Part shown: positions 18,459-27,124 of the stretch, in pieces
Position numbering within the stretch: position 1 is the first letter of the stretch
Layout of the letters: every line of letters begins with the position of its first letter
Assembly: GCF_031326225.1 (NCBI RefSeq)
Contig: NZ_CP133720.1
Location: 1,054,001-1,118,000 of the forward strand
Reading direction: 5' to 3'
Origin: Undibacterium cyanobacteriorum
GTDB lineage: Bacteria; Pseudomonadota; Gammaproteobacteria; Burkholderiales; Burkholderiaceae_D
Length of the DNA stretch: 64,000 bases
The notes under the pieces: model-generated
Databases searched by the model: none
What the model was told of the DNA's origin: nothing
What the model saw: the letters and a program-made list of their open reading frames with translations, nothing else
Made by a program: the position numbers and the translations under genes

Positions 18459-19652
18459 TTACGCTCTTAACACTTGCGCCAAATGGTCTAATCGATCTCG
18501 TGGCAATAAGCCGTAGTTATAGAACGCGAAGTCCCTAATGCCGAGTGCACGTATACCGTCGATGGCAGCGGCGATTTCTTGACCATGGTTCAAGTCAGGC
18601 AAACCAGGGCGTAAGATGGCGCGGATTTTCTCGGGATGCGCTACTTGACGCAAACTCTCCCAGGCATCGGCAATCGCGCGTTGGGCATTCGGCTCGTAAA
18701 ATGGAATTTCCAAATAGTCGGCGATGTCCGACAGTGCTCGCAAATCACTGCCCTCGGTCCAACAGGCCGCGGTAGGGCGTTGTACGGTGGGGATCACGGC
18801 GAGTTTCATTTCCGAAGGAATCGCGGCACGAATGGCAGCCACCAAATCGCTTACGCGTTGTTGACGCATTTCGATGTAGGCCAACCAGTCGGCGTCACTT
18901 AAAAGTTCTGCTTGCATCCAAGCTTGTGCCTGATCACTCTGTGCGTTCGCAGGGAGACGCAAATAGTGGTCAATGGCAGTGCGCACGCGTTCTTGCAAAG
19001 CATCGATGGAGATTCGTTTTTCACGAGCCGCGGTTTGGCAAGCCTCACAAAAACAGGTGCCGAGTAAATTGTCGAGCCAGGCGTTGCTCGCGACTTGTGC
19101 AAACTCGTGGTGGTAGCCATGGCCATAAGGCAACCAGCCCGGTGTTTCGAGCACGATGCTTTTGAATGCGAACTGTGAACCAAGGTCGGCGCATAGATGG
19201 ACGGCGTAGTCAAAAACTTCGTTGTTCATAGGACACAAACTATACACATAGCCATCACCAAAAGCATTTTTGGCAGTGTAGTGTGGATAGGCTGCACCGA
19301 TGCGAGAATTGTGTAACAGCACCGTCCATGCATGCACACCCAAACGCCCGTCAGACAATAAATCTTGCACGACGGTAGTCATGTTCGCATCGCCATGAGC
19401 AACCGGTTTGATTTCGCTATACCGCGCCAAATCAGGTGTGAAATAGGTCACGCCATCTTCAGGAAAAATCACGCGTGGTCCTTGTTTCGCATGAGGGCGG
19501 ATAAATTTTCCTGCGTGATAGGCCGTGGCGATCGTGACATCACGGATGCCCATGCCGAGCGCCTCATCCACAAATGAAGTGACACCTTGATCGGCAATGT
19601 CCCAGGCGTAGGTGTAGAGTGACTGATAGCTTGGCGCGTGCTGCTGGCTCAT
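18459..19652 (-). CDS. Uncharacterised TIM-barrel-like protein of the sugar cluster
   Basis: Cytoplasmic protein of 397 residues without a signal peptide. The pattern of alternating strands and helices (GIRDVTIATAYHAGKFI, FKSIVLETPGWLPYG, MKLAVIPTVQRP, IRDFAFYNYGLLP) looks like a (beta/alpha)8 barrel, as in glycoside-hydrolase or sugar-isomerase folds. A conserved-looking GTCFCEACQTAARE segment carries a CxC..C cluster that could bind metal. I do not recognise a named family. It lies between the SDR and ridA genes in the same leftward unit and may be a hydrolase or isomerase of the pathway. Confidence 0.75.
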   Translation of the reverse strand: MSQQHAPSYQSLYTYAWDIADQGVTSFVDEALGMGIRDVTIATAYHAGKFIRPHAKQGPRVIFPEDGVTYFTPDLARYSEIKPVAHGDANMTTVVQDLLSDGRLGVHAWTVLLHNSRIGAAYPHYTAKNAFGDGYVYSLCPMNNEVFDYAVHLCADLGSQFAFKSIVLETPGWLPYGHGYHHEFAQVASNAWLDNLLGTCFCEACQTAAREKRISIDALQERVRTAIDHYLRLPANAQSDQAQAWMQAELLSDADWLAYIEMRQQRVSDLVAAIRAAIPSEMKLAVIPTVQRPTAACWTEGSDLRALSDIADYLEIPFYEPNAQRAIADAWESLRQVAHPEKIRAILRPGLPDLNHGQEIAAAIDGIRALGIRDFAFYNYGLLPRDRLDHLAQVLRA

Positions 19653-19757
19653 GAATGGCTCACTGTATCGTTGAAGTTTTTGTTACGCGGTTGTTGTTAC
19701 GCTGTTGTTTTGCTGGTGGCGCGATGGATGTTGGTTAAACGATCCCACTGTTCATCG

Positions 19758-20150
19758 TTACAGAGGCTTATAAGCAGTCACTTCAATTTCGACCTTGCAG
19801 TCCACCATCATGGCGGATTGCACACATGAACGTGCTGGTGGATTGTCACCAAAATATTCGGTGTAGATGCGATTGAAAGTCCAGAAATCGCGTGTGTCAT
19901 CTAACCAAACACTGACCTTGACCACATCCTCTAAAGTGCAACCGGCTAATGCCAATACTTTTTTGACGTTTTCCATTGTGCGACGCGTTTGCGATTCGAT
20001 TCCGCCGGTTTCGATTTCACCGTTTTCTTTCATGGCGACTTGGCCAGAACAGAATACGAAATCACCAGCGCGGACTGCAGGCGAAAAAGGCAAGCGTTGT
20101 CCGCCAGCGCCACTAGGAATATTGCCGAAGCGAGTGATGGTTTTTGTCAT
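19758..20150 (-). CDS. RidA family enamine/imine deaminase
   Basis: Small trimeric-type protein of 130 residues. Family signatures include PFSPAVRAGDFVFCSGQVA, the central TRRTMENVKKVLALAG helix and PPARSCVQ, whose Arg matches the substrate-binding arginine of RidA. It hydrolyses reactive enamines and imines released by PLP enzymes to keto acids and ammonia. This fits the D-serine-dehydratase-like enzyme encoded further along the same cluster. No strong ribosome binding site is visible before the ATG. Confidence 0.92.
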   Translation of the reverse strand: MTKTITRFGNIPSGAGGQRLPFSPAVRAGDFVFCSGQVAMKENGEIETGGIESQTRRTMENVKKVLALAGCTLEDVVKVSVWLDDTRDFWTFNRIYTEYFGDNPPARSCVQSAMMVDCKVEIEVTAYKPL

Positions 20151-20302
20151 GATCGTTGTTGTCGTTGAAGTTGAAATGCGTGATTGGTAAATAGCAGAGG
20201 CAAGCTAGTAAGTGAGGATAGATCCTAGCGAAATGCACAGCTTGAAACTATCCGGATATTCCCTGCTTAAGTTGAACTTATCGATGAATCTAGACCCAAG
20301 AA

Positions 20303-21304
20303 TTATTTGATCAGTCCACGCGCTTTGGCGACTAAAATGGCTCCTTGTCCAGCGAGGTGAGCTTGCGTCTCATCAGAAACCACGGTGATCTGGCCAGAGA
20401 AGTAGTCGTCGTGTTTAATCAAGATTGCCAAGGCTTCTTTCATAATCGGTTTGCCACAAATCACCACTGGCGTGCCTGGTAGCATGGTGATTGCCGTACT
20501 ATTTTTGAGTGTCAATAAGTCGGCGCCGAGAATGGCACCGAGTAGGAAGTTGGCGCGGTCATTGCGTTCGTAGATGGTGAATTGATCGAGGGTGCGTACA
20601 TTGAAACAGGTGCGACCGAGGCCTATCGTTTGCGCCGATTGCGCACCAGCCAATAGCATCTCTTCTTTGATCGAGGTGGCGAATTGGGAATCGAGCGACT
20701 GCGCCAAAATGGTGTTGTGGGTAATCACATACATCAATTCGCCAGCCAGCGTCGTCACGCATCCCGTGATGCGATTTTTGTCATCGATGCAGACAAATTT
20801 GGAGTGCGATCCGGGCATCACCATCATGGCGGGACCGGTAATACCAAGTTGGTCAATCACGCTCATGACTTCAACTTCTTCACCACGCATCATATCCATG
20901 GCTTCGCAGTTATGTAGGCCAATATTGTCGACCACATTGCGCACACCAGGTACGAACCAAATAGGTTTTGGAAATACTTCGGGGATCGTCACCGACACCA
21001 TGCCGCGCGCTAATTGCTGCAAACCAGCAGGTGCTAGGACATGCGGTAGTTCAAATAAGCCGACATTCGAACTGATCATGCCTGAGCCGATCACGAAATC
21101 GACTTGTTCGGCATCGATACCACCGGCAGCGAGGGCATTAATAATGGTGTCACGCACTCCGTTTTGCAGGCGCTCGCGGGTTCCGGTAATGGCGGTGTCG
21201 CGTACGCCGACCTCGCATGCTTGGTGGGCGATGACTTGGTCATCTTTCCATAAGGTGACGCGAGTGTTGGTGGTGCCGGTATCGATAGTAATAATTGTTG
21301 TCAT
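20303..21304 (-). CDS. dgoK: 2-dehydro-3-deoxygalactonokinase
   Basis: Kinase of 333 residues that phosphorylates 2-dehydro-3-deoxygalactonate, producing the substrate of DgoA. The N-terminal phosphate loop reads TIDTGTTNTRVTLW, and the conserved FVPGVRN, MMRGEEVEV, MPGSHSKFV and TTLAGELMYVITHNTILA blocks are diagnostic of DgoK. The C-terminal GTPVVICGKPIMKEAL is also typical. It is the first gene of the leftward cluster, directly opposite the LysR regulator. No galactonate dehydratase gene is present in the window, so the source of its substrate is unclear. Confidence 0.92.
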   Translation of the reverse strand: MTTIITIDTGTTNTRVTLWKDDQVIAHQACEVGVRDTAITGTRERLQNGVRDTIINALAAGGIDAEQVDFVIGSGMISSNVGLFELPHVLAPAGLQQLARGMVSVTIPEVFPKPIWFVPGVRNVVDNIGLHNCEAMDMMRGEEVEVMSVIDQLGITGPAMMVMPGSHSKFVCIDDKNRITGCVTTLAGELMYVITHNTILAQSLDSQFATSIKEEMLLAGAQSAQTIGLGRTCFNVRTLDQFTIYERNDRANFLLGAILGADLLTLKNSTAITMLPGTPVVICGKPIMKEALAILIKHDDYFSGQITVVSDETQAHLAGQGAILVAKARGLIK

Positions 21305-21808
21305 GTCGTTGTAGACCTAAATGGTTTGTTCACCGCCTTGTCTTTATCCCATTGGCGTGAACGCATCCTCAATCAAAATGCGATCGTGTGGAAAACACGT
21401 TTGCTGATATCTCAAGCGAAATTCATTTCTCTTTTTGCAAAATTGCCTAGGTATCAAGCTCAATAGTCATCGCTTGAGAAGACCTGCCTTGATCAGATGC
21501 TCGCAGCTTAACGGGCTGGTTTGAGTGTCGCAAGCGAGGAATATTTGAGATGTCATTAAGAAATACTTAATGGCAGAAGTTTTCCTCATTGAGTGCAGCG
21601 GGCAATCTCGAACAAGACCCGCGCCAAATCTCGCTTTGAGCTGAGTTTCTGATTTTAATGAAAAGCAAGTTTCCCAAAAACAATGGGTAAAATAGTAGCA
21701 TTCTTTCTTCAAAATAAGTGTCTCATCAGACCGCAATAATATTTCAAGACTTCATCAAATTTTTCTTAATGAAGTTCTGATATGGTATCGTTTTCTAATG
21801 AGGCTACC
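21305..21808. promoter_or_regulatory. Divergent control region between dgoK and the LysR gene, with inverted repeats
   Basis: A 500-base AT-rich region with no convincing gene. It has two dyads: CATTAAG-N5-CTTAATG at 21554-21572, and CTTCAT-N13-ATGAAG at about 21750-21774, immediately before the LysR start. A CTTAATG half site recurs inside the second dyad. These are plausible operators for the divergent LysR regulator. Binding is an inference. Confidence 0.45.
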
Positions 21809-22693
21809 ATGTCAAAACGTCTGCCACCGTTAAACGCATTGAAAGTTTTTGAAGTCGCTGCGCGCCGACTCAATTTCACGCGCGCGGCAGAAGAATTGCA
21901 TGTGACGAACGCCGCGGTGAGCCATCAAATTAAATTGCTCGAAGACTTCTTGGGACTCGATCTTTTTCAACGCAGTAATAATGTGTTGAAACTCACCGAA
22001 GCAGGGGAGCGCTACTTACCGCGCATTCGCGAAGGCTTCAAAATATTTCAGCAAGCCACCGATGCTTTGCTGAATGATAATAATGTTTTATTACGTGTCG
22101 GTGTGCCACCTTCATTCGGCTCAAAATGGTTGGTTCCGCGTTTATACCGTTTCTTGAATCGTCATCCGCAAGTACGCGTCGAGATCGTCTCTGAAGTTGA
22201 TCGTAGTTATCGCGATTGCGATATCTCCATTGATTTTCGGCGTACGCAATTTGCCGATTTTCGTATCGAGCCTTTCATCGTGACGGAAGTATTTCCAGTG
22301 TGTAGTCCAGCCATCGCGAAGACTTTACAAACCCCAGCGGATCTCAGTAAGCAAACTTTACTGCATGAAGTCAGTGCCATGAATGATCCTGACTATCCAA
22401 GTTGGCAGTCGTGGTTTTCGACCTTGGGCGTGAATGATAAAGAAGTGCGCAAAGGTCCTTTGTTTACTCTGGCTTTAATGGCGCTGCAGGCAGCGATTGA
22501 TGGACAAGGTGTGGCCTTGGGTCAAGCGTTGTTAGTTGAGTACGACATCGCGGCGGGACGTTTGGTGCGCCCGTTCGATGTGCAAACACCTTTGCGTCTC
22601 GATTACTACTTGATCTATGCGGCAGATATGAAAGAGAACGCAGCCTTCCAAGCTTTCCATCAATGGTTGGTAAGTGAAGCACGCACACGCTGA
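21809..22693 (+). CDS. LysR family regulator, GcvA type
   Basis: Transcription factor of 294 residues. The winged helix lies at about 5-65 (LNALKVFEVAARRLNFTRAAEELHVTNAAVSHQIKLLEDFLG), in the GcvA subgroup that begins SKRLPPLNAL. A periplasmic-binding-like effector domain follows from about 95 (LRVGVPPSFGSKWLVPRL). The start at 21809 has GAGG six bases upstream; an ATG 27 bases earlier is less likely. It is divergent from dgoK and probably controls that cluster in response to a sugar-acid or amino-acid intermediate. Confidence 0.93.
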   Translation: MSKRLPPLNALKVFEVAARRLNFTRAAEELHVTNAAVSHQIKLLEDFLGLDLFQRSNNVLKLTEAGERYLPRIREGFKIFQQATDALLNDNNVLLRVGVPPSFGSKWLVPRLYRFLNRHPQVRVEIVSEVDRSYRDCDISIDFRRTQFADFRIEPFIVTEVFPVCSPAIAKTLQTPADLSKQTLLHEVSAMNDPDYPSWQSWFSTLGVNDKEVRKGPLFTLALMALQAAIDGQGVALGQALLVEYDIAAGRLVRPFDVQTPLRLDYYLIYAADMKENAAFQAFHQWLVSEARTR

Positions 22694-23303
22694 TATTGAA
22701 TCGACCTGTTCCTCCAATAATTCTTTGATTGCCATGTTGTCGCTCAATCGTATCTTTCACAACTCTGCTGACCTGCCTTTAATTCGCCGTGAATTACTTT
22801 TGGTGACGGCGCGTTGCGGTATCACCGGTGCTACACGTCTAAGCACTGAGTTAGATCGTTCGATGTTGATGCTGCAATTACATAACACTGATCAAGGTGG
22901 GCAGCAACAGCGGCAGCAACAGCAAGCGCCAACATGGACCAGCAGCGCGGCCTTATGTGATCGCATTGAAGCAGTGGATTTTCAGCAGGGCCGTGTGCAC
23001 TTGCGTGGACAACGCTATCGTTTCGAAGTCGATGTGATTGCTTTCGCCACGCATCACAGTGCTGCCGACCCACAGCATGATTCACTTCACGGAGCGAGTT
23101 TGAACCCTATCAAATTTGATGAAGTGATTTTTGTTGGTGATGCGCAGAAGTGCGTCAGCCAAGCTTTACGTTGCTCTCATTTATCGCGCAAGATGATGGT
23201 GCTAGGACGAAGTCAGTTGGATCATGCGCAAAGAGTCGTGCGACAACAATTGCACCGTTTGCAAGGACATCAAGAAAAAACTTTGAAAGCGATCGCCCCC
23301 TAA
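22674..23303 (+). CDS. Hypothetical protein downstream of the LysR gene
   Basis: Open frame of up to 209 residues whose GTG start overlaps the LysR end by 20 bases; an internal ATG at 22734 would give 189 residues. No signal peptide or membrane segment is visible. A Gln-rich stretch (GGQQQRQQQQAP) sits in the middle and the ends are Arg/His-rich. No family is recognised. It could be a real coupled gene or a chance frame; the absence of a good ribosome binding site at either start lowers confidence. Confidence 0.5.
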   Translation: MKHAHADIESTCSSNNSLIAMLSLNRIFHNSADLPLIRRELLLVTARCGITGATRLSTELDRSMLMLQLHNTDQGGQQQRQQQQAPTWTSSAALCDRIEAVDFQQGRVHLRGQRYRFEVDVIAFATHHSAADPQHDSLHGASLNPIKFDEVIFVGDAQKCVSQALRCSHLSRKMMVLGRSQLDHAQRVVRQQLHRLQGHQEKTLKAIAP

Positions 23304-23463
23304 TTTTTTTAAAGCACGATCAAAAAGTTCTCGCTGTTCGCTGCAATTAAATGTGGATACAGTACGGTCAACTCGGTGAGCGCCACGTTCCTTTTTTGCG
23401 TGTTCGCTCTGAGATTTTTCTCCTTGGATCCCTCTTTCATTTTTATCCTACCCTAGGTGGTTT

Positions 23464-26400
23464 ATGTCCTTCTTTCAAAATGCACTGCAGGTGTTTGCCA
23501 GCACCAAAGCAAGTAAATCAAAAGTGAATCAAAAACACAGTCCCAATCAAGGCCAGTTCCCTGCGAAGTGTCTCAGCTTAATGTTAGCAGCAGCGTTTTC
23601 AACTGCAATCCCGAGCCATGAAGTGCAGGCGGCTAGTGTCGGTAATGTACGCAAAATTGAGAATGTGAATGGCCAATCTCAGCTGAGTATTACGACTGAC
23701 AAAGGCAATTTGATACAGATCTCCATCTTGCGTTCCGATTTGTTCCGCGTCTGGGCTGGTAGCGATGCAAAGTTAGTCGATGCGGGTGATAAGGCCGCGC
23801 CTATCGTTTTGAAACAAGACTTCGGCAAAGTGGACTTTACGGTGCAGGAGCAAAGCGATTATTTGTTGGTGAAGACCAAAGACATGGCTTTGCGGATTTA
23901 TCGTCAACCACTGCGTTTGGCTTTATATCGCGCTGATAATCGTACGATGCTGTGGCAGGAATTGCAGGCCTTAGATATTGGTGAAAAGCGTAGCTTTCAA
24001 ACGCTGTCGAGTAGCGCTGATGAGGCGTTCTTCGGCGGTGGTCAACAGAATGGTAATTACGCTTTCAAAGGAAAAACATTAGAGGTTTCTTATTCGGGTG
24101 GCTGGGAAGAAAACGATAGACCAAGTCCAGCGCCGTTTTATATGAGCAGTAAAGGCTATGGCGTGCTACGTAACACTTGGAGCAATGGTAGTTACGATTT
24201 TCGTTCTAATGATTTCATCACGAGTAGTCATAATGAGAAGCGATTTGATGCCTATTACTTTGTCGGCGATAGCATCAAAGATGTCTTGAATGGCTACACG
24301 ACCTTAACTGGCCGCGCACGGATGCTGCCGCGCTGGGCCTATGAATATGGCGATGCCGATTGCTACAACGATGGCGACAATGTGAAGAAGCCGGGCACCT
24401 TTCCCAAAGCTTGGAGTGATGGTCCGACTGGTAAAACACCGGATGTGATTCTCTCAGTCGCAGCGAAATATCGTGAGCACGATATGCCAGGTGGTTGGAT
24501 CTTACCAAATGATGGCTATGGCTGCGGTTACACCGATCTTGAAGCGGTCGTGAAAGGGCTGAAACAATACGGTTTCCGTACCGGTTTGTGGACCGAAAAC
24601 GGAGTCGATAAGATCAAATGGGAAGTCGGCACAGCGGGCACACGCGCTCAGAAACTCGATGTGGCTTGGACTGGCCAAGGCTATCAATTCGCGCTCGATG
24701 CGAACCAAGCGGCGGCGCAAGGCATACTTGATAATTCGAATTCGCGTCCCTTCATTTGGACAGTGATGGGCTGGGCTGGCATGCAGCGTTATGCAGTGAC
24801 ATGGACTGGTGATCAAAGCGGTAGCTGGGATTACATTCGTTGGCATATTCCGACACTGATTGGTTCTGGGTTGTCGGGCCAAGCCTATGCAACCGGTGAC
24901 GTTGATGGGATCTTTGGTGGTAGCCCCGAAACCTTCACACGTGATTTGCAGTGGAAAGCCTTTACACCAGTATTGATGGGGATGTCAGGATGGTCGCAAA
25001 ATGTGCGCAAGCATCCTTGGGCCTTTGACGAGCCGTATCGCAGCATTAACCGCGATTATCTCAAACTCAAAATGCGTCTGATGCCGTATATGTACACCTT
25101 GGCACAAGAAACTGAAATGACCGGCGCGCCTATCGTTCGCGGTTTGATGTGGGATCATCCACAAGATCCTCATGCGAATGACGAGAATTACAAATACCAA
25201 TTCTTCCTCGGTAAAGACCTCTTGGTGGCGCCGGTGTATCGTAGTCAAGCGGCCAGTCAAGGTTGGCGCAAGGGTGTGTATTTACCGCAAGGACAATGGA
25301 TCGATTACTGGGATGGTCGAGTCGTGACAGCCGGCACCCAAGGTAAGCTGATCGATTATCAAGTGAGCCTCGACAAATTGCCGGTGATGGTGCGCGCCGG
25401 TGCGATTTTGCCGATGTATCCTAGCGCCTTGTATGATGGTCAAGTCGCTAAGGACGTTCTGACTTGGGATATCTATCCTCATGGTGAAAGCAATTTCACT
25501 TTATACGAAGATGATGGTGAAACGCGCCAATATCAGCAAGGGGAAAAGTCCACCCAACAGATTCGTGTTTTCGCACCTGAAAACAAAGCAGGTCTGATTC
25601 AGATCAAGCTCGATGGTGTGCGTGGTCAATATCAAGGGATGGAAACGCAACGTGTACAAGTGTTCCAAGTGCATACGCGCGTCAAGCCGTCACAAGTCTT
25701 ACTGCAGAAACAGGCTTTAGCCGAGTTAGTGAGTCGCGCAGAATTTGAAAAAGCGAATACTGGCTGGTATTACGACGCCGCCCATCAATACGGCGTGGTG
25801 TATGTGAAGACGGCGAAGCTCGATGTGCGACAAGCGCTGGCCGTTGATCTGGATATTCCAAGCACGGCAAGTCTGGCGAGCACGGCTGATTATCCAGCGG
25901 CGCCAGCGACCGGTGATGTGGTACCGGCGGACTCTCTGATCGTGCTCAATCGCTCCGCGGAAGAGCCCGGTCATCCCGTGGAGAATGCTTTCGATGGTAA
26001 GCCTGGTACTTGGTTCCGTACCCTGCGCGATCAATCGCAAAAGACCGGCCCTCATGAATTTACTTTGGCTTTAGGTGAGCGTCGTTTGATTAAAGGCTTC
26101 GAGATCGCACCGCGTAACGATAAACATTGGGATGCAGGTCAAGTCAAAGATTTTGAGGTCTATATGGCCGATACCAATGGTGAGTGGGGCCAACCGATTT
26201 ATGTGGGGCAGTTGAAAAAACAAGAAGGCAAGCAGCGCGTGGAGTTCCCGGCCAAAGCTGGGCGTCTCTTCCGCTTCCGTATCTTGAGCTCACATGATCA
26301 GGCCGAAGATGGTAACGTCCAAGATCCTATGGTCTTGACGTCGAATGATGCGAGTGCTGGCAATGCGCCGCGTGCTTACAATGCATTCACGCCAATTGTC

Positions 26401-26925
26401 GTGCCACCAGTGACGATTTCTGAATTCCATTTATTGGAGCAGCAAAATCCTGACAAGCCAGCATTGCAGTCCGCCTTGTCTGATTTCCCGTTTGCCGCAG
26501 CGAAGGGCACCGTGGTCGCCAAAGATAAGGTGATGATCGGTAAAGTAGCCAATGCTACAAAGCACGAGACTATGATGCAGATGAATGGTTTGAAATTCCG
26601 CAAAGGCTTGGGTGTGAGCGATGTCAGTGAGATCACTTATCGTCTACAAGGCAACTGGCAAATTTTCCGGGCTGACGTCGGTATCGATGATGCATGCCGC
26701 CAAAATGGTGGCTTGCAATTCCAAGTCTATGGTGATGGCAAATTGCTGTTTGACAGTGGCTTAATTGAAGCGCCTGCCGTGGTAAAGCCTGAGCTTGATA
26801 TTCGTGGCATTAGCAAATTGAGCTTGCGCACCACCGGCGTGAAAGCCAAGGCCAAAGCACCCGTTTGCGCAAACTGGGCCAATGCGACCGTGATTGGATT
26901 TGCAGGTGACACCATCGTGAAATAA
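23464..26925 (+). CDS. Secreted GH31 glycoside hydrolase with discoidin-like and NPCBM domains
   Basis: Secreted enzyme of 1153 residues; AGGTGG lies five bases before the ATG. The signal peptide has a long n-region and ends near EVQA (about 57). An N-terminal GH31 beta-sandwich (with FFGGGQQNGNY) is followed by the catalytic barrel at about 290-640. The nucleophile motif reads LDVAWTG with Asp399, and the acid/base region reads WTGDQSGSWDY with Asp450. This differs from the WxDMNE of classical alpha-glucosidases and recalls GH31 alpha-galactosidase-type enzymes. C-terminally there is an F5/8-type (discoidin) domain at about 820-950 and an NPCBM domain at about 1015-1150. With dgoA and dgoK nearby, galactoside release is a reasonable guess. 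Confidence 0.9.
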   Translation: MSFFQNALQVFASTKASKSKVNQKHSPNQGQFPAKCLSLMLAAAFSTAIPSHEVQAASVGNVRKIENVNGQSQLSITTDKGNLIQISILRSDLFRVWAGSDAKLVDAGDKAAPIVLKQDFGKVDFTVQEQSDYLLVKTKDMALRIYRQPLRLALYRADNRTMLWQELQALDIGEKRSFQTLSSSADEAFFGGGQQNGNYAFKGKTLEVSYSGGWEENDRPSPAPFYMSSKGYGVLRNTWSNGSYDFRSNDFITSSHNEKRFDAYYFVGDSIKDVLNGYTTLTGRARMLPRWAYEYGDADCYNDGDNVKKPGTFPKAWSDGPTGKTPDVILSVAAKYREHDMPGGWILPNDGYGCGYTDLEAVVKGLKQYGFRTGLWTENGVDKIKWEVGTAGTRAQKLDVAWTGQGYQFALDANQAAAQGILDNSNSRPFIWTVMGWAGMQRYAVTWTGDQSGSWDYIRWHIPTLIGSGLSGQAYATGDVDGIFGGSPETFTRDLQWKAFTPVLMGMSGWSQNVRKHPWAFDEPYRSINRDYLKLKMRLMPYMYTLAQETEMTGAPIVRGLMWDHPQDPHANDENYKYQFFLGKDLLVAPVYRSQAASQGWRKGVYLPQGQWIDYWDGRVVTAGTQGKLIDYQVSLDKLPVMVRAGAILPMYPSALYDGQVAKDVLTWDIYPHGESNFTLYEDDGETRQYQQGEKSTQQIRVFAPENKAGLIQIKLDGVRGQYQGMETQRVQVFQVHTRVKPSQVLLQKQALAELVSRAEFEKANTGWYYDAAHQYGVVYVKTAKLDVRQALAVDLDIPSTASLASTADYPAAPATGDVVPADSLIVLNRSAEEPGHPVENAFDGKPGTWFRTLRDQSQKTGPHEFTLALGERRLIKGFEIAPRNDKHWDAGQVKDFEVYMADTNGEWGQPIYVGQLKKQEGKQRVEFPAKAGRLFRFRILSSHDQAEDGNVQDPMVLTSNDASAGNAPRAYNAFTPIVVPPVTISEFHLLEQQNPDKPALQSALSDFPFAAAKGTVVAKDKVMIGKVANATKHETMMQMNGLKFRKGLGVSDVSEITYRLQGNWQIFRADVGIDDACRQNGGLQFQVYGDGKLLFDSGLIEAPAVVKPELDIRGISKLSLRTTGVKAKAKAPVCANWANATVIGFAGDTIVK

Positions 26926-26961
26926 AGCGCAATAAGTCATGGTGAGGCAATAACTCATAAA

Positions 26962-27000
26962 AAGGCTCTGTGGCTATGATCGGTCACAGAGTCTTTTTTA
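26962..27000 (+). terminator. Intrinsic terminator after the GH31 gene
   Basis: A CTCTGTG/CACAGAG stem, extended imperfectly, is followed by a run of seven T residues. Confidence 0.75.
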
Positions 27001-27124
27001 TTGGTCAATTCGAATATTGAAGTCGATTTACGGAACCAAGTCACTATGACATCATCTAAATTGGTCTAAGCCTGTGCATGATTGCTTTTGGTTAAAACCG
27101 CCATTTTTAGCGTGAGGAAAATTG

